Part shown: piece after piece, positions 1 to 6,379 of the stretch
How positions within the stretch are numbered: the stretch's first letter is position 1
How the letters are laid out: the number at the start of each line of letters is the position of its first letter
From: Filomicrobium sp.
Lineage (GTDB): Bacteria; Pseudomonadota; Alphaproteobacteria; Rhizobiales; Hyphomicrobiaceae
Assembly: GCA_030607105.1 (NCBI GenBank)
Contig: JAUWFF010000017.1
Span: 1 to 10,455 of the forward strand
Direction of reading: 5' to 3'
Length of the DNA: 10,455 nt
Program-made: the position numbers and the translations under genes
Notes under the pieces: generated by a model
The model's input: only the letters and a program-made list of their open reading frames with translations
What the model was told of the DNA's origin: nothing
Database searches by the model: none

Positions 1-711
1 GGATGCGGTCGCGGCAACGACGATCGAGTAAGGCAGTGCGCCGCGTTCCTCAAGAACTTTTACGAACTGGGCGACCGTTGAGCGCTTCTGGCCGACTGCG
101 ACGTAAACACAGTACAGCTTGGCGAACTCGTCGTCGCCATCGTTGAGCGGCTTCTGGTTGAGGAAAGTGTCGAGGATAATCGCGGTCTTGCCGGTCTGGC
201 GGTCACCAATGATTAATTCGCGCTGGCCACGGCCGATCGGGATCAGGGCGTCGACGGCCTTGAGGCCGGTTGCCATCGGCTCGTGCACGGATTTCCGCGG
301 CAGGATGCCGGGTGCCTTGACGTCAACACGCAGGCGCTCGGTTGCTTCGATCGGGCCCTTGCCATCGATCGGGTTACCGAGACCATCAACAACGCGGCCG
401 AGCAAACCCTTGCCGACGGGGACTTCAACGATCGCCTCGGTGCGCTTGACCGTCTGACCTTCCATAATGTTGCGGTCGTCGCCAAAGATAACCACGCCGA
501 CGTTGTCGGATTCGAGGTTGAGCGCCATGCCCTTCGTGCCGTCCTGGAATTCGACCATTTCGCCGGCCTGAACACGGTCGAGGCCGTAGACGCGGGCAAT
601 GCCGTCACCGACAGAGAGAACCTGTCCTATTTCAGATACTTCGGCCTCTTTGCCAAAGTTCTGGATCTGCTCCTTCAGGATCGAGGAGATCTCTGCGGCG
701 CGGATTTCCAT
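1..711 (-). CDS. atpA: ATP synthase F1 subunit alpha, N-terminal 237 residues (partial, runs off left edge)
   Basis: Alpha subunit of the F1 head of the ATP synthase. It forms the hexamer with beta and carries the non-catalytic nucleotide sites at the inner face of the cytoplasmic membrane. The visible part opens [16 protein letters not shown], then has the beta-barrel domain (about residues 25-95, including [10 protein letters not shown]) and the start of the nucleotide-binding domain, with the P-loop GDRQTGKT at 169-176, the same numbering as in E. coli AtpA. The frame is open to the window edge, so roughly half of the usual ~510 residues is missing by truncation of the window, not by mutation. 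The ATG at 709-711 is preceded 6 nt upstream by the Shine-Dalgarno AAGAGGT (718-724). It lies 123 bp downstream of atpH on the same strand, the standard atpHAGDC order; atpG, atpD and atpC should follow off the left edge. Confidence 0.98.
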   Translation of the reverse strand, partial: MEIRAAEISSILKEQIQNFGKEAEVSEIGQVLSVGDGIARVYGLDRVQAGEMVEFQDGTKGMALNLESDNVGVVIFGDDRNIMEGQTVKRTEAIVEVPVGKGLLGRVVDGLGNPIDGKGPIEATERLRVDVKAPGILPRKSVHEPMATGLKAVDALIPIGRGQRELIIGDRQTGKTAIILDTFLNQKPLNDGDDEFAKLYCVYVAVGQKRSTVAQFVKVLEERGALPYSIVVAATAS

Positions 712-741
712 AGGGTGACCTCTTTGTTATTCGCGTTTCGG

Positions 742-767
742 TTTCACACCGCGGCAAAGCGGTGAAA
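742..767 (-). other. Hairpin in the atpH-atpA gap
   Basis: A perfect 6-bp inverted repeat, CACCGC (747-752) and GCGGTG (759-764), encloses a 6-nt loop. A further TTT/AAA pairing (742-744 with 765-767) closes over a 2-nt bulge. In the atp transcript this folds about 30 nt upstream of the atpA start, just before its Shine-Dalgarno. No U-tract follows, so a Rho-independent terminator is unlikely. A role in mRNA stability or in setting the alpha:delta ratio is inference. Confidence 0.45.
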
Positions 768-834
768 TGCTCTGTTCTACTTGTCCAATCCGGCGCTCCA
801 CTGGATGGCGGAACGCGGGTATCTCTTAATTCGG

Positions 835-1395
835 TCAGGCGGCGCCCTTTAGACCAGCGCGGATTGCCATAAGCTTGGTGCGCAGCGAGGAATCGACCAT
901 GCGGCTGCCGATCTTGACGATGAGGCCGCCGAGAATGGATGGATCCACCTTGACGTCGAGCATCACGTCCTTGCCCACCGAGGCCTTCAGCGATTTCTTG
1001 AGCTGTGCTGCCTGTTCGTCGGAGAGCGCCTGGGCCGCGGTGACCTCGGCGGTGACCTCGCCGCGGCTATGGGCGGCAAGCGCCTTGAAATCCTTAATCA
1101 TCTGGGAGATCGCAAATAGCCGGCGGTTGCGAGCGACGACCTGTAGGAAATTGGCCGTCAACTGAGAGATGCCCGTCTTTTCGCAAATCACCTTGAGGGC
1201 GCCGCCCTTTTCCTCGTACGAGAAAACGGGGCTTGCGACGAGACGTCTCAGTTCCTCGCTTTCTTCAAGGAGTGACTGAAACGTGGCGAGGTCGCCCTCG
1301 ACCTCGGCCACGTGCTTCTGGCCAGCGGCCAATTCGAAAAGCGCTCCGGCATAGCGGCCGGGCATGCTCGACAAGTTAAGGTCGTCTGTTGCCAC
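835..1395 (-). CDS. atpH: ATP synthase F1 subunit delta (OSCP)
   Basis: Delta subunit, the peripheral-stalk protein that ties the b subunits to the top of the alpha3beta3 head. The protein has 186 residues, the usual length. The N-terminal helical domain begins with GRYAGALFELA (about 13-23), and the LVASPVFS and NFLQVVARNRR (about 82-92) segments are typical. The C-terminal half carries the conserved ILGGLIVKIGSRMVDSS stretch (about 154-170) that contacts the stalk. The start is GTG (complement of 1393-1395), with AAGAG 8 nt upstream (1404-1408); the next in-frame ATG (codon 11) would remove conserved N-terminal residues. It is first in the operon, ahead of atpA. The gap upstream (1396-1705) should hold the operon promoter. 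Confidence 0.97.
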   Translation of the reverse strand: MATDDLNLSSMPGRYAGALFELAAGQKHVAEVEGDLATFQSLLEESEELRRLVASPVFSYEEKGGALKVICEKTGISQLTANFLQVVARNRRLFAISQMIKDFKALAAHSRGEVTAEVTAAQALSDEQAAQLKKSLKASVGKDVMLDVKVDPSILGGLIVKIGSRMVDSSLRTKLMAIRAGLKGAA

Positions 1396-1705
1396 GTCGA
1401 TCGCTCTTGTTAAGCGTGTCAGAAGGTGCGCCAGGTCAGGGCGGGAGAGAAGTTGTGGCCGCTTGGCCCTGGCGCTGAAGATGTTGTGACGGCCTCAAGC
1501 AGAGCGCGCAATCAGGCACGCGCTTTCCGCAATCACGGAGCGGTGTCTATCACGCACATTGCGCGGCATCAACGGGCCGTAAGTTGCAGCAGTGCCGCGG
1601 CTTTGGCAATGAGCTGAAATCGACAAATTCGCCGCAGCCGAGTTGCAGGCGCAGCTTTTCGCCGCGGGCCCGTCCTTTGGTGTGGTAAGCGCCGGCCTAT
1701 ATTGA
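1396..1705. other. 310-bp gap upstream of atpH, presumed atp promoter region
   Basis: This gap separates the 3' end of the hydrolase-OsmC gene from atpH, both on the minus strand. I find no convincing gene: the longest candidate I examined on the minus strand is a 24-codon frame starting at the ATG near 1569, without a clear Shine-Dalgarno. A weak promoter match on the minus strand is TTGATG (1567-1572), 17 nt, then TAGACA (1544-1549), which would give a leader of about 140 nt. It matches the -10 consensus poorly and is only a suggestion. The part nearest the fusion gene contains GC-rich segments with repeated TTCGCCGC but no clear terminator stem with a U-tract. Confidence 0.3.
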
Positions 1706-2935
1706 TCAGTCAGCGATCTTTGTGACCACTACCGAAGATACCTCCAGCGTCCGATGAACCGGACATTTTGCGGCAATTTCAGCCAGCTTGTCACCGACGG
1801 TCGCGTCAATTTCACCGTCGATGGAAATGACTCGCTCGAAGCGGTCGATACGGCCTTCACGGCCTTCTGCCACCTCTCCACAGTCGTCACAATGCTGGGC
1901 TGCGACCTTGCCGTGATTAACCGACACAGTGACGCGGCCAAGCTCCAGTTTTTTGCGATCTGCATACATGCGCAGGGTCATGGCGGTGCAAGTTCCGAGA
2001 GCGACGGACAGGAAATCGTAGGGACTCGGGCCGGAATCGACGCCGCCAACAGAAACAGGCTCATCCGCCAGCAGCCTATGCCTCCCGGAGCGAACCGAGT
2101 TTTGAAACTTGCCCAAACCAGTTTCGCTGACGAGAACGCCCTCGACGGGTCCGTCTTGGAGTTTTGCGGGCTCGGGGTCGAGGAAGCGCGCGGCCCAGGC
2201 GGCAATCACCCTCGCAGCATAGGTGGCGTCTTCCCCGCGGGTCAGCAGGTGGTCGGCGTCATCCAATGAGACAAAGCTCTTGGGGTGCTTGGCGGCGACG
2301 AAGATTTCTGTGGCGTTTTCGATGCCGACGATCTCATCGCGCGGGGCATGCAGCACGAGCAGTGCTTTTCTCATGCCGGCGATCTTCTGGACGAGGTTCT
2401 GGCCCTCGACGTCTTCGACGAACTGGCGCTGAATGGTGAAGGGCCGGCCGGCCAGCTTGACCACTGTCTCACCCGTCCGGCGGACGTCTTCGAGGGACGC
2501 GCCGAACTGATGCAGTACGTGGCCGACATCGGAGGGTGCACCGATGGTGGCAACCGCCTTGACCTCCGGGATCGCCGCGGCGGCGGCCAGAACGGCGGCG
2601 CCACCCAGGGAATGGCCGATGAGGATGGCCGGGGCCCTCAATTCACGGCGCATGTAGTCGGTGGCGGCGAGCAAGTCGCCGACGTTTGAAGAAAAATTGG
2701 TGCTGGCGAATTCGCCGTCGGAGTGTCCCAGGCCGGTAAAATCAAAGCGCAGCACGCCGATGTCTTCCTGTGCCAGGCCCTGAGAAATGCGGCGGACTGC
2801 CGCCAGGTCCTTGGAGCAGGTGAAGCAGTGCGCGAACAAAGCGTAGGCGCGGGGCTCACCGGCAGGCAGATCAAGCCGGGCGGCAAGTTCGTGGCCGTCG
2901 GTACCGGGAAAATAGATGCGCTTGGTAGCAGGCAT
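1706..2935 (-). CDS. Fusion protein: alpha/beta hydrolase + OsmC-family domain
   Basis: A 409-residue cytoplasmic protein of two joined domains. Residues about 1-255 are an alpha/beta hydrolase: oxyanion region AHCFTCSKD (35-43), nucleophile elbow GHSLGG with Ser109, a likely acid at Asp200 (APRDEIV) and His229 (DADHLL). Residues about 265-409 are an OsmC/YhfA-like domain with the two conserved cysteines, Cys316 (LGTCTAMT) and Cys391 (KCPVHRTL), which in OsmC/Ohr proteins form the peroxidatic pair. An additional HCDDC cluster (348-352) lies between them. The architecture is known as 'bifunctional alpha/beta hydrolase/OsmC family protein'; its substrate is not established, and thiol-dependent peroxide reduction is inferred from family only. 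The start is firm: ATG with GAAGGAG 8 nt upstream (2944-2950). It is divergent from the protease gene and followed, after 310 bp, by atpH on the same strand. Confidence 0.93.
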   Translation of the reverse strand: MPATKRIYFPGTDGHELAARLDLPAGEPRAYALFAHCFTCSKDLAAVRRISQGLAQEDIGVLRFDFTGLGHSDGEFASTNFSSNVGDLLAATDYMRRELRAPAILIGHSLGGAAVLAAAAAIPEVKAVATIGAPSDVGHVLHQFGASLEDVRRTGETVVKLAGRPFTIQRQFVEDVEGQNLVQKIAGMRKALLVLHAPRDEIVGIENATEIFVAAKHPKSFVSLDDADHLLTRGEDATYAARVIAAWAARFLDPEPAKLQDGPVEGVLVSETGLGKFQNSVRSGRHRLLADEPVSVGGVDSGPSPYDFLSVALGTCTAMTLRMYADRKKLELGRVTVSVNHGKVAAQHCDDCGEVAEGREGRIDRFERVISIDGEIDATVGDKLAEIAAKCPVHRTLEVSSVVVTKIAD

Positions 2936-3249
2936 AAGTGGAGCTCCTTCAAGCCGGGCGACGGGTGAGAGGCGGCAGTACGCGTTGTGATCGGCGGGAG
3001 GGCACCACGGTGAGGGCGCGGGTTCAAGGCTTCACGTGCGGCCTCGCGGGGAAGTGAAGGCGGGGTGGCGCTGGCGTGGCAGGACACTCGACCTTGGTTT
3101 TGACAGCACATTGATACGTTGGCACTTGTAATCCCGAATTTTAGTCTCAATCCGAGTGGCGGCGATGTGCGACCCAAAACCCTGGTTTTGCCCCTCGGGC
3201 TCGATATATGTCTTAAGCATCAACAAGCTTGAGGATACTGCGCGCGTCG
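2936..3249. promoter_or_regulatory. Divergent intergenic region between the fusion gene and the protease gene
   Basis: About 314 bp between two genes transcribed away from each other, so it should hold both promoters. On the plus strand there is a perfect -35 hexamer TTGACA (3100-3105), but the sequence 16-18 nt downstream has no good TATAAT match, so the start point for the protease is not fixed. The Shine-Dalgarno for the fusion gene is at 2944-2950. I see no ORF of note and no long palindrome that would mark an operator. Confidence 0.4.
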
Positions 3250-4329
3250 ATGGCCAATACACGTTTGATACTCGCAGGCGCCGTTATCGCGGCACTTTTG
3301 TGGTTTGGAACCGGCTTGATCCAGACGATCCTGTTTTCTGAGCGCGAATCGCGCTCGGTGACGCCTCGCGGTGATCTTGCCGCGTTCGAGACGACCGCTG
3401 CCAACGTTTTTAAGGCGGCGGCTCCATCGGTCGCCTACATATTTACCGAAGTAGCGCAGCGCTCGGTGTTCGGGCGCACGCGGGTGAGCGAAGGTACGGG
3501 CTCGGGCTTCGTTTGGGATCAGGCGGGCCATATCATCACCAACGACCATGTCATTGCCGACGCGCGCCGTGTGTTTGTCCGCTTCGACAGCGGCGACACG
3601 GTTCCTGCCCGGATCGTCGGAAGTTCGCCCGATCACGACCTTGCCGTCTTGAAGGTCTCGAAATCCGCAGCGTCACTGCAGCCGATCCCCGTTGGCCAAT
3701 CCGATAACTTGAGGATCGGGCAAGCAGTGTTCGCCATCGGAAATCCGTTCGGACTGACCCGGACCCTGACGACCGGCATCGTGTCGGCGCTTGGCCGTAC
3801 GCTGCCCGCGCAGAACGGCCGCGAAATCCAGGGCGTCATTCAGACCGATGCAGCCATCAACCCGGGCAATTCGGGAGGCCCGCTGATCGACAGCGCCGGT
3901 CGCCTGATAGGCGTAAACACGGCGATTATCTCTGAAACGGGTTCTTACGCCGGAATTGGATTTGCCGTGCCGGTTGACACTGTCAACCGGATCGTGCCGC
4001 AGATCATCTCGCGCGGGAAGCCGGCGCGTCCGGGCATCGGCGTGTCTGTCGCCGCCGAAGAGTTTGCCGCTCAGCTTGGTGTCGACGGTGTCGTTATCAT
4101 CGAGGCGGTATCAGGTGGACCGGCGGCCGGTGCGGGCTTGCGGGGCATCGACCGGCGGACGGAGCAGCTTGGTGACGTCATCGTCGCGGTTGACGGAGTT
4201 GAAGTCTTCACGGCCGCGCAACTGTCGGCGGAGCTCGACAAAGCCGGCGTTGGCAAACCCGTTACGCTCACGGTCGAGCGAGACGGCCAGAGGCGCGAAG
4301 TGACGCTTGATACGATCGATATCGGTTGA
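3250..4329 (+). CDS. Membrane-anchored trypsin-like serine protease with one PDZ domain (DegS/HtrA-like)
   Basis: An S1C-family protease of 359 residues. Residues about 5-27 form one hydrophobic segment (signal anchor), placing the protease domain in the periplasm. The catalytic triad is visible: His100 (ITNDHVI), Asp130 (DHDLAVLK) and Ser208 (NPGNSGGP). A single PDZ domain follows (about 257-353, RPGIGVSV to the C-terminus). One PDZ and a retained N-terminal anchor resemble DegS rather than DegP, which has two PDZ domains and a cleaved signal peptide. In E. coli DegS cuts an anti-sigma factor; no such partner is seen here, so a role in envelope quality control is inferred. I chose ATG 3250; GAGGA lies 14 nt upstream, rather far. 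TTG 3229, adding seven residues, is the alternative. Databases often mislabel this family '2-alkenal reductase'. The FAD oxidoreductase gene follows 120 bp downstream on the same strand. Confidence 0.93.
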   Translation: MANTRLILAGAVIAALLWFGTGLIQTILFSERESRSVTPRGDLAAFETTAANVFKAAAPSVAYIFTEVAQRSVFGRTRVSEGTGSGFVWDQAGHIITNDHVIADARRVFVRFDSGDTVPARIVGSSPDHDLAVLKVSKSAASLQPIPVGQSDNLRIGQAVFAIGNPFGLTRTLTTGIVSALGRTLPAQNGREIQGVIQTDAAINPGNSGGPLIDSAGRLIGVNTAIISETGSYAGIGFAVPVDTVNRIVPQIISRGKPARPGIGVSVAAEEFAAQLGVDGVVIIEAVSGGPAAGAGLRGIDRRTEQLGDVIVAVDGVEVFTAAQLSAELDKAGVGKPVTLTVERDGQRREVTLDTIDIG

Positions 4330-4343
4330 GGGGGCCAGCGGGC

Positions 4344-4355
4344 GATACGCGTATC
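4344..4355. other. 12-bp perfect palindrome GATACGCGTATC
   Basis: A perfect 6+6 palindrome with no spacer, 15 bp after the protease stop codon and about 95 bp before the FAD oxidoreductase start. It could be an operator half-site for a dimeric regulator of the oxidoreductase gene, but palindromes of this size also occur by chance in GC-rich DNA. I found no second copy near it. Confidence 0.2.
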
Positions 4356-4449
4356 ACGGCCGCGACAAGTTTGCGCAAATGTGTGACGATCGATGACATT
4401 GGCTGCCTGCGTTTGAGTTGGCCACGAGGGACACATCGGGAACTTCATC

Positions 4450-5736
4450 ATGGATCAGAGTTTTCATACCATCATTGTCGGAGCCGGCTGCCTTGGAACG
4501 GCGGCTGCGATTTCCATCGCAAAGCTGATCTCGGGGCGCGGTCATAAGGCGAGCGATGTCTGCGTCATTGATAAGATGGTCGTTGGTTCTGGGCTGTCCG
4601 CGCGGCACTCTGGAATCGTGCGCACCGCCAATGCCGATCCCACCGCCGCCGTTTTGGCGCAACGGGCTTCGGAAATGTGGGCCGACCTTGAGGAACACTG
4701 GGGCGTCGGGATAAAGTTGGAGAATACTGGCGCCTTGTGGATTGCCCGAGATACGGGGGGTGGGCGTAACGCTAAGTGGAGCGGACTCGAACGGTCGCTA
4801 AACGAGAAGGGCATAGGCTTTAACCAACTGAGCCTTGCTGATGCACGCCAGATCTGTCCCGATTTCGTGCGGCTGAATGATGATGAAGTATTTTATCACG
4901 AACCTGATGCATTCCAGGTCGACCCCTCCAATGTTCGCGAAGCGCTTTATGCGGCGATCAAGAAGAGTGGCGTCATACTCCGGGAGAAATGCGAAGTCTT
5001 GGGATTCGAACGCGATTATGTCGGCGACATTGCCACGGTCGTGACTTCAGCGGGCTCGTTCGGTTGCCGCTATGTCATCAACGCGGCAGGTCCGTGGAGT
5101 CCATCTATCTTTGCGGGTACAGGGGTGTCGATACCGGTCAGCGTTGAACCCGTGCATGTCGCAAACTGGCTCACCAGTCTCAATGAAATGCCAGCCGGCA
5201 TGCCAATAATCGCGGACTATGTAAACCTTGCCTATTTCCGCCAATGGCGCGATGGCGAAATCCACATGCACCAACCGCGTAAAAGGGGCATTCGCGAGAC
5301 GGCGCGCGCGTTCTCGGAAAGCCCCCTCAGCGTCCTCGGCGCAGACTTCATGAATGATCCGACCAACCAAGCGCTTGGCTATTCTCAGATGCGCATTTAC
5401 GAGGAGCTTGCGCGACGACGGTTCAGCAATATCGATCAGACGGTCTACAGCTCGGGGTACCGGTCGTTCTTCGACATTACTCCCGACCTGCGTTTCATAC
5501 TCGGCCCGGATCACCGGGTGCCAAATCTTATTCACTCCCTGGGCTCCGGACAGGCCTTCAAATACGCGCCTGTGCTGGGGGAGATGATGGCGGAATATGT
5601 GGGTGGCGGCGGGCCGCTTGCAGGTCTTGGCCTCGAGTTCTCGATCTCTCGCTTCAGCGACGGCTACATGGCCGAGTTCTGGAGTAAGGTGCAGGGCTGC
5701 GAACACGTGCTGGAAGCTGAGGGCACCGGGCTTTAG
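4450..5736 (+). CDS. FAD-dependent oxidoreductase, DAO family (sarcosine/glycine oxidase-like)
   Basis: A 428-residue flavoprotein of the DAO fold, which typically oxidises an amine or amino acid C-N bond. The N-terminal FAD-binding Rossmann motif is GAGCLG (11-16), with Asp41 (VIDK) ending the second strand. SARHSGIVRT (50-59) resembles the flavin-contact segment of sarcosine oxidases, and NAAGPWS (211-217) is a standard DAO motif. The C-terminal FAD segment is DITPDLRFILGP (342-353) followed by GSGQAFKYAPVLGEMMAEY (365-383). Aligned on TPD, the cysteine that covalently holds FAD in monomeric sarcosine oxidase is Ser339 here, so the flavin is probably non-covalent. The substrate cannot be read from sequence. 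There is no signal peptide, so it is cytoplasmic. ATG 4450 has only a weak GGGAA upstream. A stub of a second FAD oxidoreductase lies 111 bp downstream, suggesting it once belonged to a catabolic amino-acid cluster. Confidence 0.88.
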   Translation: MDQSFHTIIVGAGCLGTAAAISIAKLISGRGHKASDVCVIDKMVVGSGLSARHSGIVRTANADPTAAVLAQRASEMWADLEEHWGVGIKLENTGALWIARDTGGGRNAKWSGLERSLNEKGIGFNQLSLADARQICPDFVRLNDDEVFYHEPDAFQVDPSNVREALYAAIKKSGVILREKCEVLGFERDYVGDIATVVTSAGSFGCRYVINAAGPWSPSIFAGTGVSIPVSVEPVHVANWLTSLNEMPAGMPIIADYVNLAYFRQWRDGEIHMHQPRKRGIRETARAFSESPLSVLGADFMNDPTNQALGYSQMRIYEELARRRFSNIDQTVYSSGYRSFFDITPDLRFILGPDHRVPNLIHSLGSGQAFKYAPVLGEMMAEYVGGGGPLAGLGLEFSISRFSDGYMAEFWSKVQGCEHVLEAEGTGL

Positions 5737-5847
5737 TGGTTACGGCGGCTTCGAAGGTAAGCCTCACAGGCCTAGAATCTGGGCGTCGGATCGCTGCAGA
5801 CCAGAGTGGTGACCTATCTGCACGCCCACTAGATAATCGAGAGCTGA

Positions 5848-5889
5848 ATGATGAGGGTTGTGATCTTAGGTGCAGGTAGTAGGCATTAA
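5848..5889 (+). pseudogene. 5' stub of a DadA-like FAD oxidoreductase gene, cut after about 13 codons
   Basis: After GAGAG (5839-5843) the sequence reads ATG ATG and encodes MMRVVILGAGSRH, then TAA. MRVVILGAG is the usual opening of D-amino-acid dehydrogenases and related FAD enzymes, whose motif continues as V-V-G. Shifting one frame after the third glycine codon gives GTA GTA GGC ATT (5876-5887), i.e. V-V-G-I, exactly the expected continuation, as if two bases were lost. Nothing like the next residues of such a protein follows. This is best read as the surviving start of a gene removed by deletion or rearrangement. It is in line with the intact DAO-family gene upstream. A chance 13-codon ORF is the alternative. 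Confidence 0.5.
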
Positions 5890-6278
5890 GGACCTTCTGG
5901 CCGCTCGGTAAGCTCCTGCTCGACGGGTAAGTGCAACGGCAGCATTTTATCGAGGTGATGCCACGCCTCAGGAATACAGATTTGTTCGTTCCGTAGTTTA
6001 GAGTTCATGCCGCCAAACCAGTCCACCGAACCGAGATGTTGAGTGACCCTGTCAAACTTACTGGGAAACTCAACGACCGCACACATCGTTATCAGTTCTA
6101 TTTCCTTGGCCCTGCTTATCTCGGGGCTGCGTCTCGTCAGAGCGATGGCCTGCAAAGCGTATGCAATGCTGAGGCAGCCTTTGCTATGGCCAAGCAAAGT
6201 GTGAATCTGCCGGTCTTCGTCCAACAGAAGCCTCAACAATGTATCTGAATCCGAGTTACCCATCAGGTTCGCGGCAGC
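5886..6278 (-). pseudogene. 3' remnant of an alpha/beta hydrolase gene (GHSKG type)
   Basis: An open minus-strand frame, bounded upstream by a TAG at 6279-6281, contains a 125-residue reading from ATG 6263. It holds a nucleophile elbow, LLGHSKGCLSIAYAL, with Ser27 counted from that ATG. Hydrolases of this fold normally carry the elbow about 100 or more residues in, so the N-terminal half (strand core and oxyanion loop) is missing. The downstream part looks coherent (VDWFGGMNSKL, then AWHHLDKMLPLHLPVEQEL, with histidines fit to complete a triad). No clear Shine-Dalgarno precedes ATG 6263, and the other two frames between it and priA do not continue the protein. GC content looks lower than in priA by eye. 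Its end abuts the DadA-like stub at 5886-5889. A functional short protein cannot be excluded, but a decayed fragment fits better. Confidence 0.6.
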
Positions 6279-6379
6279 CTAAGCTGATGTCGATGCATCC
6301 AATTCACCAACTGTGCTTTCGAGACCCGCCAGCGTTCGTTTTATTCGTGCCTCACACGCATGGAGACGCCATCGCCCGC

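Noticed and set aside
283..765. A 160-codon plus-strand open frame
   Set aside because: Antisense to atpA, which is unmistakable; a shadow of its codon pattern.
1498..1570. A 24-codon minus-strand ORF upstream of atpH as a leader peptide
   Set aside because: No Shine-Dalgarno, no attenuator-like hairpins after it, and no run of regulatory codons.
2638..3177. A 179-codon minus-strand frame that extends past the start of the hydrolase-OsmC gene
   Set aside because: It overlaps the hydrolase coding region in another frame, is proline- and serine-rich shadow sequence, and has no motif; the fusion gene has a strong Shine-Dalgarno and conserved residues.
5047..5706. A 219-codon minus-strand open frame
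   Set aside because: Antisense to the FAD oxidoreductase, which has clear FAD motifs; the antisense product resembles nothing and has no Shine-Dalgarno that I can see.
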